Source of the DNA: Nostocaceae cyanobacterium
GTDB taxonomy: Bacteria; Cyanobacteriota; Cyanobacteriia; Cyanobacteriales; Nostocaceae
NCBI GenBank assembly: GCA_030065825.1
Contig: JASJCY010000048.1
Location: forward strand, 1-38,925
Direction: 5' to 3'
Length of the DNA: 38,925 nucleotides
This document shows positions 1 to 9,694 of the stretch, piece by piece. A program made the position numbers and the translations under genes. Below the pieces are notes generated by a model. The model searched no databases. It was not told the DNA's origin and worked only from the letters and a program-made list of their open reading frames with translations. How positions within the stretch are numbered: the stretch's first letter is position 1; each line of letters starts with the position of its first letter.

Positions 1-371
1 ATAATTCCCCAGTTTTCACCATTTTTGATTCTATCTCCTGTAATTTTGACATCGCCATTTACTTCTAGTTTGGCTTGGGGGTCTGGATTAACTGTACCAA
101 TACCAACATTACCACCTGCGATCGCCAACAAAGCAGTTTGGGTTACCTTCAATTCACCAGGGGGTAGTTGGGTTAATTCTCCAATGGCTAAACCACCATC
201 ACTAATGGCTAGGGATTTGTACAGTGCGATGGCTGGATAGGATGAATCTGGATTAATTTTTAACCAATCTTGGCTTTTAGTATCGATAATTCCCCAGTTT
301 TCACCATTTTTGATTCTATCTCCTGTAATTTTGACATCGCCATTTACTTCTAGTTTGGCTTGGGGGTCTGG
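1..371. repeat. 86-bp exact direct repeat inside fibre gene
   Basis: Bases 1-86 and 286-371 are identical, with a period of 285 bp (95 codons). Each encodes the block PDPQAKLEVNGDVKITGD and the following residues of the fibre. The frame is kept, so it adds a stalk segment rather than breaking the gene. More copies may lie left of the window. Confidence 0.95.
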
Positions 372-3300
372 GTTACCAATACCCACATTTCCTTCGACAA
401 TTAAGCCATTGGTTGGGGTTGTGGAGGAATTAACATAGTTAGATCCAATGGCGACATTTCCTGATACACTAAAGGTACTGTTAGACTGGGTAGTACCAAT
501 GCCTACTTGACCATTGACGGCTAGGGTTGCACTTTGGTCTGGTTGATTATAGCCAATGCTAACTTTTCCCCCATTATTAACCACGAGTTGTTGTTGGGGG
601 GTAGATGTACCAATGCCGAGATTTCCTTGGGAATTGACGATGATTTTGGTGTTATTTTCCTCGTCTGCTAACAGCATTATTGGTTGCTGATAGCTGAATT
701 GGGATTGAGGGATGATTGTGGAAAATCCAGGAGAAAGGGTCAGGGATTGTTGATTGCTATTTAGATTTTGGACTTGGGTAACGATGCTGGTACGGGGATT
801 TTCTCCTGTTGCGCTTTTGAGGGTGATGATATCCCCAATCTGTAGTTTGTCTTTGGATTGAGGAGACAGAGTTATTTGTGTACCGTCCTCTGCATAGGAG
901 TCTACATTTAGGGATATGGGTGATATTCCTTGGAGGTGTAATCTTGCGTTTGGTTCTCCCCGCAAATGCAATCCGTTGGATAATTCTGTCCCGATGCGAA
1001 CTTTCCCAGGAATAAATTTGCTATTGTTATTGTTTTCAATGGGAATATATTTACCAGTGACGTAAAGATTATCTTGGATTTCCAGTTTACCTGTGATGAT
1101 TCCCCCTGCTTTATCTAAAGTGCGAGACAGGGGTGGAAAAGTTGATCGCAAATCCAACAGGGTTAATTGTTCACCGTCGTTATATAACAATGCTAAGGGA
1201 GAATAACGGTGAGTAATTCCCATTGGGGTTTGGGGTAGGGGATTACCTAAATCATCAAAAGACCAATCGATGTTGCTGTTGTTATTAACTTTGACTTTGC
1301 GGGTGGGAATTAACCAGTAATCTCCTGTGGTAAAACCTTGTTGGGATTTTGTTGGTTCAGTTTCTGCAAAAAATTGAACTTCAATCCCATCCTTTCCTAG
1401 ATTTCCTAAAGGAATCCATTCAGAGTTAGTGGGAACCGTTGCGGTATTGGTGATTTGATCCCAACCTCTAACTCGGGGATGATATTTCTGGGGAAAGTTG
1501 ATATTGTCAATGGGTTCCCCGAAAATGGTTGCAGAATCAAAAGTCAGTTTGTTACTACTAGTTTTACCAGCGAGTCGCACTAGAGTACCTGGTTTACCCT
1601 GCAATTGTCTCATATCATCGGTGATTTCTACCCATTGACCGGGAGTAAAGGATTGGGAAGCATCACGACTGAGGTTTTTGAGGTTGATTTGGTTTCCGTC
1701 GATTGACGCAATGGCAAAGACTGTACTACTGTTATTGCGTGACCATTTAAATGTCGCTTCTCCAACTTTACCCGGTTGATGAATCTCCACTCGATAGAGT
1801 TGATTTTCCCATTGCTGGGAGTTTTGTTTGATGTTCGCTGTCAGATATACTGGGGAAGAAGATATATCTTGACGCCATTGTTGGATTGCTAAGTCTCGAT
1901 ATGCTTCCAGGTTTTGTGCAATTGACAAATTTTGAGTCAAGTCTTTGAGTTGGTGTAGCTTTACCTGCCATACTGTTTGAGTACGGGTGGTGGTGTCTGG
2001 TCCATTTAAAGCAACTTCGCGGATGTTTGTATCTTCAATGGCTGTAATGTGACGTTGCCAAACATCGACATAGGCAAGATAATATGTATTCTGTTGCAGT
2101 TTATTGTCCCTAATATCTGCTTGTAGTGCTTGGGGATAATCGGGTTGGGTTTTGTAGGTAATTAACCGACGTAGTTTATCAATAGGATTGCTGACATCTC
2201 CTATCAAGGTCAGTTGGTTTTCTTTTTGATTTACCTGTTCGATTTGTAGTTGTTCTCCAGTGGGTTGCTGATTCTCACCCAAAACTTCGACCCATTGTCC
2301 CACTTCTAGGGGACGACCATCCACATTTAAACTTTTAACTCCCAGCAGCAACTTTTGAGTTTTCTGGATGACTGTAAAGGGAGTACCCTGTTGACGACGC
2401 AGGTTCTGAATTTTGCTGACATCTAAGACATCTATATTTATATTGCTGAGGTCAAAGATGATTAGGGACTTGTTCTTGTTTTCATTTACTTCTTGGATTT
2501 GTAGTGCTTGTTTCCCAATCCGTTGGTTATTCTCATCCAGGAATTCAATATTCCCTCCCACTTCTAGGGGAGGAGTATCTACATTATTTAAACTTTCAAC
2601 TACTCCCAGCAACAACTTTTGAGTTTTCTGGGTGACTGTCAAGGGAGTACCCTGTTGACGACGCAGTTTTTGAATTTTGCTGACATCTATTTTGCTGACA
2701 TCAAAAATCAGCAACTTCTCTATTTCATTTACCTCTTGGATTTGTAGTGCTTGTTTCCCAATCGGTTGATTATTCTCATCCAGAAATTCAATCTTTTCTC
2801 CCACTGCTATAGGACGACCATCCACATTTAAACTTTCAACTTTCAGCAGCAACTTTTGAGTTTTCTGGGTGACTGTAAACAGAGTACCCTCTTCGGGACG
2901 TAGTTTCTGAATTTTGCTGACATCTAGGACATCTATATTGATATTGCTGAGGTCAAAAATGATTAACAGCTTTCTTTTTATCTCTTGGATTTGTAGTACT
3001 TGTTCCCCAATCCGTTGGTTATTTTCATCCAGGAATTCAATATTCCCTCCCACTTCTAGGGGACGACCATCCACATTTAAACTTTCAACTCCCAACAGCA
3101 ACCTTTGAATTTTCTGGGTAAGGACTGTAAAGGGAGTTGCAAATTCTAACTCGCAGAGTATACCATCAACATACAAATGACCGGGAGCGATCGCTAGGTC
3201 TATATCCCCATTTATATCCCCATTTATATCCCCATTTATATCCCCATTTATATCCCCATTTTTTATATAATATTTAGGGGTGGAACTAATTTTGAAGCTA

Positions 3301-3506
3301 TCCCTAGTTTCTATCCCTGGTTGTACAACATCTATAACTGCACCAGAAGCACCAATCATATCTTTAGCGATAGATTGGTTAAAATAAGCTTGGATATCCG
3401 CTTGTTCATTCCAGTCCGCATCTAGTTGGACGCGACCCTGCTGCATCCGCACGCTAGTATAATGCTTTTGGGGTTTAAATGTAAACCGAGTGAAATCTCC
3501 CTTCAT
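1..3506 (-). CDS. DUF6519/tail-fibre-like CIS protein, C-terminus beyond window
   Basis: An open frame runs from ATG at 3506 off the left edge (about 1168 codons seen); I read long stretches of it and met no stop. The N-terminus reads MKGDFTRFTF followed by VRMQQGRVQLDADWNEQA, the signature of DUF6519 proteins found in phage-tail-like loci. Next come a short NGDI repeat (residues about 82-101), the segment APGHLYVDGILCE, four degenerate ~80-aa repeats (about 125-415), a domain with KWSRNNSSTVFAI, and a C-terminal half rich in GNVGIGT and AKLEVNGDVKITGDR motifs typical of tail-fibre stalks. The last 86 bp seen are an exact copy of 286-371. It follows the gpI-type gene in the same direction, with tnpB between them; its ATG overlaps the tnpB stop (ATGA), with GGAG just upstream. 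Likely a baseplate-attached fibre or adhesin (inference). Confidence 0.85.
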   Translation of the reverse strand, partial: MKGDFTRFTFKPQKHYTSVRMQQGRVQLDADWNEQADIQAYFNQSIAKDMIGASGAVIDVVQPGIETRDSFKISSTPKYYIKNGDINGDINGDINGDINGDIDLAIAPGHLYVDGILCELEFATPFTVLTQKIQRLLLGVESLNVDGRPLEVGGNIEFLDENNQRIGEQVLQIQEIKRKLLIIFDLSNINIDVLDVSKIQKLRPEEGTLFTVTQKTQKLLLKVESLNVDGRPIAVGEKIEFLDENNQPIGKQALQIQEVNEIEKLLIFDVSKIDVSKIQKLRRQQGTPLTVTQKTQKLLLGVVESLNNVDTPPLEVGGNIEFLDENNQRIGKQALQIQEVNENKNKSLIIFDLSNINIDVLDVSKIQNLRRQQGTPFTVIQKTQKLLLGVKSLNVDGRPLEVGQWVEVLGENQQPTGEQLQIEQVNQKENQLTLIGDVSNPIDKLRRLITYKTQPDYPQALQADIRDNKLQQNTYYLAYVDVWQRHITAIEDTNIREVALNGPDTTTRTQTVWQVKLHQLKDLTQNLSIAQNLEAYRDLAIQQWRQDISSSPVYLTANIKQNSQQWENQLYRVEIHQPGKVGEATFKWSRNNSSTVFAIASIDGNQINLKNLSRDASQSFTPGQWVEITDDMRQLQGKPGTLVRLAGKTSSNKLTFDSATIFGEPIDNINFPQKYHPRVRGWDQITNTATVPTNSEWIPLGNLGKDGIEVQFFAETEPTKSQQGFTTGDYWLIPTRKVKVNNNSNIDWSFDDLGNPLPQTPMGITHRYSPLALLYNDGEQLTLLDLRSTFPPLSRTLDKAGGIITGKLEIQDNLYVTGKYIPIENNNNSKFIPGKVRIGTELSNGLHLRGEPNARLHLQGISPISLNVDSYAEDGTQITLSPQSKDKLQIGDIITLKSATGENPRTSIVTQVQNLNSNQQSLTLSPGFSTIIPQSQFSYQQPIMLLADEENNTKIIVNSQGNLGIGTSTPQQQLVVNNGGKVSIGYNQPDQSATLAVNGQVGIGTTQSNSTFSVSGNVAIGSNYVNSSTTPTNGLIVEGNVGIGNPDPQAKLEVNGDVKITGDRIKNGENWGIIDTKSQDWLKINPDSSYPAIALYKSLAISDGGLAIGELTQLPPGELKVTQTALLAIAGGNVGIGTVNPDPQAKLEVNGDVKITGDRIKNGENWGI
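2268..3130 (-). repeat. Four ~80-aa tandem repeats inside fibre gene
   Basis: The anchor TCTCATCCAG (or a close variant) recurs at 2531, 2774 and 3023, with a more diverged copy near 2268, so the period is about 243-263 bp. The encoded unit contains QKTQKLLLGVESLNVDG, then RPLEVG, IEFLDENNQ and LQIQEV. Copies differ by substitutions and in-frame indels, so the array is older than the 86-bp repeat at the left edge. Confidence 0.85.
3202..3261. repeat. 12-bp microsatellite (NGDI repeat)
   Basis: Five tandem copies of ATATCCCCATTT lie within the fibre gene, encoding Asn-Gly-Asp-Ile repeats on the minus strand just before the conserved segment APGHLYVDGILCE. The unit is a multiple of three, so copy-number change would not shift the frame. 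Confidence 0.95.
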
Positions 3507-4765
3507 TGGTTACTCCGATACAAAAATGCTAACAATTGCTTACAATTACCAGCCTTTTCTTTTTGCTTCCCTCTGGAAGTGTCGGTACTATCTCCTCCAG
3601 AAGCTAACACCGTCAATCTGACCGCTTCTTTTTTTAAGTTATAAGCAGCATTTAAATCTCTGTCACACTCAAACCCACAGTGGTCAAAATTAAACACTCT
3701 TTGAGATAGTGATAGAGATGTTTTCTTCTCCCCGCAGTTAGAACAAATCTTACTACTGGGATAAAATCTATCTACAATGACTAACTTACTTCCGTAAAGT
3801 TTAGTCTTGTATTCTAGTTGCCTAGGGAATTGATAAAATCCCATATCAGCTATAGCTTTAGCTAATTTCTTATTTGCTAACATCCCTGATACATTTAAAT
3901 TTTCTATTTCTATCACTGCGTGGTTTTTGCTTAGATAATTAGTGATTTGATGTAATGTATCTTGACGAATGTTAGCTATTTTTTGGTGTAGCCTAGCTAT
4001 TTTTATTTGCGATTTTCTGTAGTTATTTGAACCAACTTGTTTGTGCCGATTCAAATATTGTATTTTTCCTAGTTTTTTTTCATACTTTTTATAGCTTTTT
4101 ATTTCATCAAATATTTCTCCCGTTGATAATGTTGCTAAATGGTTTATACCTAAATAAATCCCGACAAAGTCAAGCTTTTTCTCGGTTTCATTGATATCTA
4201 ATTCTATTTTCCAGTCAATAAACCACCTATCAGATTGTTTGCTAATTGTTACTGATTTGAGTTTATATCCAACTGGTAAAATCTCATAGGTTTTTATCCA
4301 TCCAATGACTGGTACTTTTATTTTTCTATGGTGAGGCACTCTGTTGCTTTGGTTCCCAAAGTTGAAGGAAGTGCCGAACCCGTAAGGGTCAAGGTGAATT
4401 GCACCATCTAAAGGAAAAGAATCATGTCTGCCTTTTTTCTTGAATTTAGGAAATCCCTTGGTTTTGTTAAAAAAGGCTTTAAAGGCATCTGATAAGTGTT
4501 TTAATACATATTGGGGAGGGCATTTAGAGACATCATAATCCCAAGAATAGGTTGATTTTATCGATGCTGCTAACCATTTGTGTAAGTCGATGGCTGTAGT
4601 CAATTTAATTTTGGATTCTGGGTTAGTTTTATTATCTATTATTACTTGTTCACAGACGACTGATAAAGCTTGATTCCAAGCGTGTCTGGCTACTCCTGCA
4701 TGTTGTGCCAGTAGTAGTCTGTGTTGCTTGTTGACCCTCAGTTGTGTTTTGAATCCTAGTAGCAT
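3503..4765 (-). CDS. tnpB: TnpB (IS200/IS605/IS1341-type), RuvC Asp lost
   Basis: A TnpB-family RNA-guided nuclease homologue of about 420 aa. I chose the start at MLLGFKTQL; an upstream ATG at 4780 is also in frame. Numbering from 4780, the first RuvC motif reads GIYLG instead of GIDLG (Tyr209; one base, GAT to TAT, codon at 4154-4156). The second acidic motif is intact (IENLNV, Glu293), as is DRDLNAA near the C-terminus. The zinc finger keeps C346, C349 and C368, but Phe365 replaces the third Cys (FNFDHCG). No TnpA lies nearby. The stop overlaps the start of the fibre gene by ATGA, and the gene sits in an otherwise continuous baseplate-fibre gene order. It is either a decaying orphan element or a TnpB-derived DNA-binding protein without cleavage (a TldR-like state). 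The family call is firm; the functional state is inference. Confidence 0.9.
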   Translation of the reverse strand: MLLGFKTQLRVNKQHRLLLAQHAGVARHAWNQALSVVCEQVIIDNKTNPESKIKLTTAIDLHKWLAASIKSTYSWDYDVSKCPPQYVLKHLSDAFKAFFNKTKGFPKFKKKGRHDSFPLDGAIHLDPYGFGTSFNFGNQSNRVPHHRKIKVPVIGWIKTYEILPVGYKLKSVTISKQSDRWFIDWKIELDINETEKKLDFVGIYLGINHLATLSTGEIFDEIKSYKKYEKKLGKIQYLNRHKQVGSNNYRKSQIKIARLHQKIANIRQDTLHQITNYLSKNHAVIEIENLNVSGMLANKKLAKAIADMGFYQFPRQLEYKTKLYGSKLVIVDRFYPSSKICSNCGEKKTSLSLSQRVFNFDHCGFECDRDLNAAYNLKKEAVRLTVLASGGDSTDTSRGKQKEKAGNCKQLLAFLYRSNQ

Positions 4766-4876
4766 AGTTGTATTGTACAATCAAATACGTTCTAAGGGTT
4801 ACATGAGACGAAGATAGAAATCAATATAAGCATTCATTGAGTAATTGTTAGCTTTTGAATTACTGTTTATCAACCC

Positions 4877-7800
4877 TCACGTCATATAAAAAATGCTGAC
4901 TTCTAAACCAAAGCGCAAATACTCTTTAAGACTAGCTTCTAAATTCCCCTGACGTTGCGGTTGTTTTAAATAACTAAATACTCCCATCTCGGAACCATCT
5001 TCTGCACCAGTACAAATTTCTACAGCACAGTTGTTACTTAATTGTGCATATCCAGGGTCGCCGTATTGACTGTCGGTAAATCTGGGTTGTATCCTTGATA
5101 AAATTAGCAACTTTTCTTGGAGATTTACCAAACCACGATTGAGCGATCGCCAAGTTGTTGTCGAGTCGGATGAGTAGAGGATATTACCGACGGTTGTTCC
5201 CACAAAGATATTACCGTTGTCGGGATGAATAATTATGTCTGTGATATCCGTATCGCTGAAATCAGCTAATGCTGGTTTCCAATTTTCTCCTTGATTTTGG
5301 GAAGAGAAGATATCACCACCGACAGTTCCTGCTACCAAGAAATTGTGGGATGTAAAGGTTGTTCCTGGGGGTAAGTTGGGACAGAAGGGTTGATCGATGG
5401 TAATTTCCCTGGGGGATATAACTGCTGTGACGGTTCTACTTTCTCCTGCTGCGGTGATACTCCTACCCAGGAAATCTTGTGTAAAATTGGTACTATTATC
5501 CCCTTTTACAGTTTGACTCTCGCTGTTTATTGTACCATCACCCAGTTTACCGTAGCTGGCTAAGGTAGTAATATCAGGATTTGTTAAACCTTGATTGACC
5601 GCACTCCAAGTATTACTGTCGGAATCGAAACGAAATACACCTCCTCTAGATGTACCTGCAAAAACGAATCCCGTTACATCTACTGTTAAAGCTGTAATTT
5701 CCAGATTTGTTAAGCCAATATTCACATCGGTCCACACTCTACCCAGATTTTGGGAACGAAATACACCACCTCCCTTTGTTCCCGCAAAAATTTCCCCATC
5801 AGTACTCACTACTATTGCTGTAATATTCAGATTTGTAATCCCAATATTAACAGGGTTCCATTTTTGTCCATTGTCGGAGGAAGCAAAGATACCATTCCCT
5901 GCGGTAGCAGCGAAGATGGTTGTACCATAGATGGCGAAAGCAGTAATATCTGTATTGGGGTTAGGAGTAGTGATACTAAAGCTATTGTTATTTAAACTTG
6001 GTTCAAAGGGAGTGTTAACCTCAAGGAAATTCTCTGAATCGATTTGAGTCACAATCCGATTTTGTCCACCAGCGGTAATCATATCCCCAATAGTCAATTC
6101 TGTGGTAAATTGGGTTTCCTCGTTACCTTTGACTGTTGTTCCCGTACTGGAGATTTTACCACTTCCCCCCTTAACTTCTATTTCTCCCCTGGGGTTCATC
6201 TGTATCCAAGGATTACCATTCTCTTGTGTACTCTTCTCCCTACGAAAAATACTACCCCCAACAGTACCAGCATAAATATAGGGACTGTTATATAACAAAG
6301 CAGTGACGTAGGGATTGGTTAAACCTTCATTGACTTCCCTCCATTTCCCATCCTTATTTTCATTCTCTTGATTCTCTTGATTCTCTTGATTCTCTTGATT
6401 CTCTTGATTCTCTTGATTCTCTTGATTCTCTTGATTCTCTATTTGTATTGGATACGATAAAACACCCTTGGATGCAGTACCAGCAAAGAGGAATTTCGTT
6501 TCAGAATTAACTGCTAAAAATGTTAAACAAGTAATAGCTGGTGGTAACTTATCAATATCGAACTCCTCAACTAAAGCTTTATCCGGTTGACATAAATAGC
6601 GTCGGGGAGTTTGGGAACTATGGGGAAGATAACAAAAACGCATACAACCAATTTGTTTGCGTAGGGTTGTCACTCTCCCAGTAAAGATGCTATTGCTAGC
6701 TTCTAGACTGCGTACCTTGGTGCTACCAAAGACGGTGGTTGTGTCTAAAGCTTCCACAGCAGTACCCATAGCAGAAATAGCAACCAATTTCTCCACATCT
6801 ATACCCCCAGGGACTTCTGTACCCCAACCATTATCAATAATGCTATCTTCAATAAACAGTTTTGGTACTGTCTTTGCTAAACGTAACGCACCGCAAATAC
6901 TACGATAAATACTGATGCTTAATTGGGAGTTATCTAATTTAAAATTCAGCGTATCTTGATTGCTGTCGGGAACGGGAGATTCTTCTGGACATCGCCATTG
7001 TATTAACTCCCGTAAGTGAGAAAATACTAACTGTACTTGTTTAATGGCTATCCTTAACAACATATCCAAACTTTGTTCCGGGTTTTCCCCTCCCAGTAAA
7101 TTGCGAATCACATTCAGAAAATAGATCGCGATCGCAATTAATGTTAAACCCTCATCTGCTGCTTCTCCATTTTCTTCTTCTTCTTCTACTTCCACCGCAA
7201 GTACATTTAGTCCTCCCAATTGGGGAACTAGGGTACAATGATTCACCTGTAAGCTTCTAAAATTTCCTGGTAACACCGTCAGCTTACCTTCCACCAATAA
7301 CCCCTCTAAAATCAACTCACCGGGATTACTTTTGATGGGAGTGATACCTTGCACATATAAATTACCTTGGAGGTGGGGACGATTACCATCAGCAGCGATA
7401 ATTTTCAATGTTTTGTCTGCGGGAACCGTAATTGTCAAGTCACCCCTATAGGTTCTATTATCCGCAATCGTAATCACTTTCTGTCTTAACTCAAAGATAT
7501 CTCTAGATACCACTCCCAAATTTTTCCAACCTTCTCCCTTCCCATGACTCACCACCCGCAAATTAGGTAAACCCAGCTGGGGTTGATTTCCCATAAACAG
7601 AATTAAACTTTCTCCCCCAAAACCACTCACATCCAACTGACAATCATTTTCCAAAGAAATCTCATTCCCCTTGTCATCCTTAACTGTCCCGGCTTTAATA
7701 GTAATAATGCTGCCATGTTTAGGAAGTCTAGGAGAAACAACTTCCAACAAGGATTTTTGGGAGTCAGTCTGATTAATCTCTACTTTCACCAGGGGAATCT

Positions 7801-9694
7801 CCACATATCCCAAACGGATATAACTCGACTCTGGATAATTCCCACTTTCCTCTTCCCGAATCAGAGAAACTTGTCCTTGACCAAATAATACTAACAGTGT
7901 TTCCCCTTGGTAATCTCGAAAATCAATCCCTTGATTATCAACCAACTCAAACCCACAACCATCACCATCCACCGCAACTCCCGGAGTCACCATCCCCTGC
8001 ATTTTCCCTGGAATTGCAACTAAGCGCAAACCCCTCACAATTCCTAGTTGAAACCGCTTCTCCTCCCCAGTAATCCGACTAATTCTCCCTTCCTTGTCAA
8101 ACTCCAACCGTGCGAGAGTAACGTAACTTCCCCTGGGATAACCATCCTCAGCAGTTTCCGGAACCAAAAATATATTCCAGTTAGAACCGACGCTGTAAGC
8201 AATTACCAGCAATCCTACCTTACCTATATATTCCCCATATTCCCCCGAATTTTGTTTCAAGTTAATGCTTTGGTCACAATCTAAAATTATTTCTCTTCCT
8301 TGTCGGTCAATTGCAACACCATCACTGACCCTGACTTCACTACTTCCCACCTCACCACTCACTTGCAATCCCCGAATTATACCAGGCTGAAACCTGGGAC
8401 GCACTCCCTCTACAGCTAGAGAAACAATCTCCACCGCACCAACTATAACCTCCCCTAGCTTCACCCCCATTCCTTGTTCTAAATATTGCCATGCTTCCAC
8501 AGAAAGATTCCATTCCTCAATTGCTGTCCCCAGGGGATTGATATCTGCGGATTTCCCTTGAGAAATCTCCCCAGAAATATATGCTTCCTCTGTTAAATTT
8601 CTCCCATAGGAACCACCACCCACATCCCCACTAAAACCGTAGAAATAACTCACCTCCACCCGACTCGGTGCTTCTTCCTCCAAAAAAGCCAATCTCCCTG
8701 ATTCTGGATCTACCGCTACTACCTTCGTAGGAAAAGATTTCTCCTGCCAATTGACAGCAATCCAATCATCACTATCCTCTTCCTTGAGGGAAGTAATCCA
8801 AATTTCCTCCACAGGAATCGGTTCTGGTTGTCCATTGATAAAAATTTCCACCACCGGATCTGCATCAAAATAGCCGATATTGCTGGGTTTTATCCCCTCT
8901 AATAACAACTGATGACGTGACTCCAATTCCTTCTTCAAGGGAGGAATACGCAACAATGATGGAACATTTATTTCCTCAGCTAAATGCAGAATATCCGTTT
9001 CCGTTTGCGGCTGATTAAATAAGGAAAATTGCTCATACCCCAAGGAATTAAACGTATAATATCTATCTTCCCCCTCCACCATCCTTGCTGTGCCCTTTTC
9101 TACGGGATAACTCTGCAAACGCCAAATATACAACCCGATATTAGGTATATTGTGAAACCCTCTATCCCCTTGATTTTTACTGATATTAACCGTGTATGCT
9201 ACCTGTTGTTCAAAGGGAGTACCCAAAAATTCCGGTTCCCCAGACTGACGCAGATTGACCGTTGTATTCCCAGAACGCAAATGGTTGAGATTTTGAGTAG
9301 TAGCTACACCCTGAAAAAATTCTACCGCTCTTGCCCGCCAATCAGTGATATCTCGCGTTAATTGTTCTAATATCGGAGCTGTACCCTTCCGTCTCCGGTA
9401 AGCGATAGTATTGGCAATATAGGCACGTCGCTGCTGCTGACCATAGGTAATATTACTCTGAGCATACAACTCCTGCACATCTAACAAATCACCAATATAG
9501 GGTACTACCCACTCGTCACAAGTCTCGATAAACCAGTTCTCATACAGGTTATCAATATCCTCCTCCAAGACTTGTAATTCCTGAGCTGCGATCGCCAATA
9601 ATGCCCTTAAAGGTTCCCCCTGGATTTCGTCTCGCAGTTGGTAAATAGCTGGCAACAACTTATACAAACGGTCTTCTAAGGAATACTGATTCAT
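4877..9694 (-). CDS. gpI-type tail/baseplate protein with beta-propeller insert
   Basis: 1605 aa. Residues 1-130 match phage tail protein I-type wedge proteins (LPAIYQLRDE, then AYRRRKGTAPILEQL). A beta-rich region follows, with VSYFYGFSGDVGGGSYGRN near 349-367 and two related barrel-like segments (about 425-650). A helix-like strand-rich part (about 740-830) comes next, then a Cys pair (IGCMRFCYLP, 1016-1025). Residues about 1055-1525 are BNR/sortilin-like propeller blades (FAGTxxGGVFRS and W-containing turns) and include a (NQE)n tract at 1086-1113. The C-terminus (YGDPGYAQLS, EDGSEMGVFSYL, EYLRFGLE) returns to the conserved family end, so the propeller looks like an insertion. It overlaps the preceding baseplate-J gene by 4 bp (ATGA), implying translational coupling. 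Likely a baseplate periphery protein linking wedge to fibre. Confidence 0.85.
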   Translation of the reverse strand: MNQYSLEDRLYKLLPAIYQLRDEIQGEPLRALLAIAAQELQVLEEDIDNLYENWFIETCDEWVVPYIGDLLDVQELYAQSNITYGQQQRRAYIANTIAYRRRKGTAPILEQLTRDITDWRARAVEFFQGVATTQNLNHLRSGNTTVNLRQSGEPEFLGTPFEQQVAYTVNISKNQGDRGFHNIPNIGLYIWRLQSYPVEKGTARMVEGEDRYYTFNSLGYEQFSLFNQPQTETDILHLAEEINVPSLLRIPPLKKELESRHQLLLEGIKPSNIGYFDADPVVEIFINGQPEPIPVEEIWITSLKEEDSDDWIAVNWQEKSFPTKVVAVDPESGRLAFLEEEAPSRVEVSYFYGFSGDVGGGSYGRNLTEEAYISGEISQGKSADINPLGTAIEEWNLSVEAWQYLEQGMGVKLGEVIVGAVEIVSLAVEGVRPRFQPGIIRGLQVSGEVGSSEVRVSDGVAIDRQGREIILDCDQSINLKQNSGEYGEYIGKVGLLVIAYSVGSNWNIFLVPETAEDGYPRGSYVTLARLEFDKEGRISRITGEEKRFQLGIVRGLRLVAIPGKMQGMVTPGVAVDGDGCGFELVDNQGIDFRDYQGETLLVLFGQGQVSLIREEESGNYPESSYIRLGYVEIPLVKVEINQTDSQKSLLEVVSPRLPKHGSIITIKAGTVKDDKGNEISLENDCQLDVSGFGGESLILFMGNQPQLGLPNLRVVSHGKGEGWKNLGVVSRDIFELRQKVITIADNRTYRGDLTITVPADKTLKIIAADGNRPHLQGNLYVQGITPIKSNPGELILEGLLVEGKLTVLPGNFRSLQVNHCTLVPQLGGLNVLAVEVEEEEENGEAADEGLTLIAIAIYFLNVIRNLLGGENPEQSLDMLLRIAIKQVQLVFSHLRELIQWRCPEESPVPDSNQDTLNFKLDNSQLSISIYRSICGALRLAKTVPKLFIEDSIIDNGWGTEVPGGIDVEKLVAISAMGTAVEALDTTTVFGSTKVRSLEASNSIFTGRVTTLRKQIGCMRFCYLPHSSQTPRRYLCQPDKALVEEFDIDKLPPAITCLTFLAVNSETKFLFAGTASKGVLSYPIQIENQENQENQENQENQENQENQENQENENKDGKWREVNEGLTNPYVTALLYNSPYIYAGTVGGSIFRREKSTQENGNPWIQMNPRGEIEVKGGSGKISSTGTTVKGNEETQFTTELTIGDMITAGGQNRIVTQIDSENFLEVNTPFEPSLNNNSFSITTPNPNTDITAFAIYGTTIFAATAGNGIFASSDNGQKWNPVNIGITNLNITAIVVSTDGEIFAGTKGGGVFRSQNLGRVWTDVNIGLTNLEITALTVDVTGFVFAGTSRGGVFRFDSDSNTWSAVNQGLTNPDITTLASYGKLGDGTINSESQTVKGDNSTNFTQDFLGRSITAAGESRTVTAVISPREITIDQPFCPNLPPGTTFTSHNFLVAGTVGGDIFSSQNQGENWKPALADFSDTDITDIIIHPDNGNIFVGTTVGNILYSSDSTTTWRSLNRGLVNLQEKLLILSRIQPRFTDSQYGDPGYAQLSNNCAVEICTGAEDGSEMGVFSYLKQPQRQGNLEASLKEYLRFGLEVSIFYMT
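6356..6439. repeat. 9-bp microsatellite encoding (NQE)n
   Basis: Eight or nine copies of GATTCTCTT (minus-strand AAC/T-CAA-GAG type codons) lie in the propeller part of the gpI-type gene and encode a flexible Asn-Gln-Glu tract. The unit keeps the frame, so length can vary between strains without disrupting the protein. Confidence 0.95.

Noticed and set aside
4800-4838. Short frame MNAYIDFYLRLM before tnpB, possibly the lost 5' end of the fibre gene
   Set aside because: The fibre gene has its own conserved start (MKGDFTRFTF) at 3506, so it is not split by tnpB.
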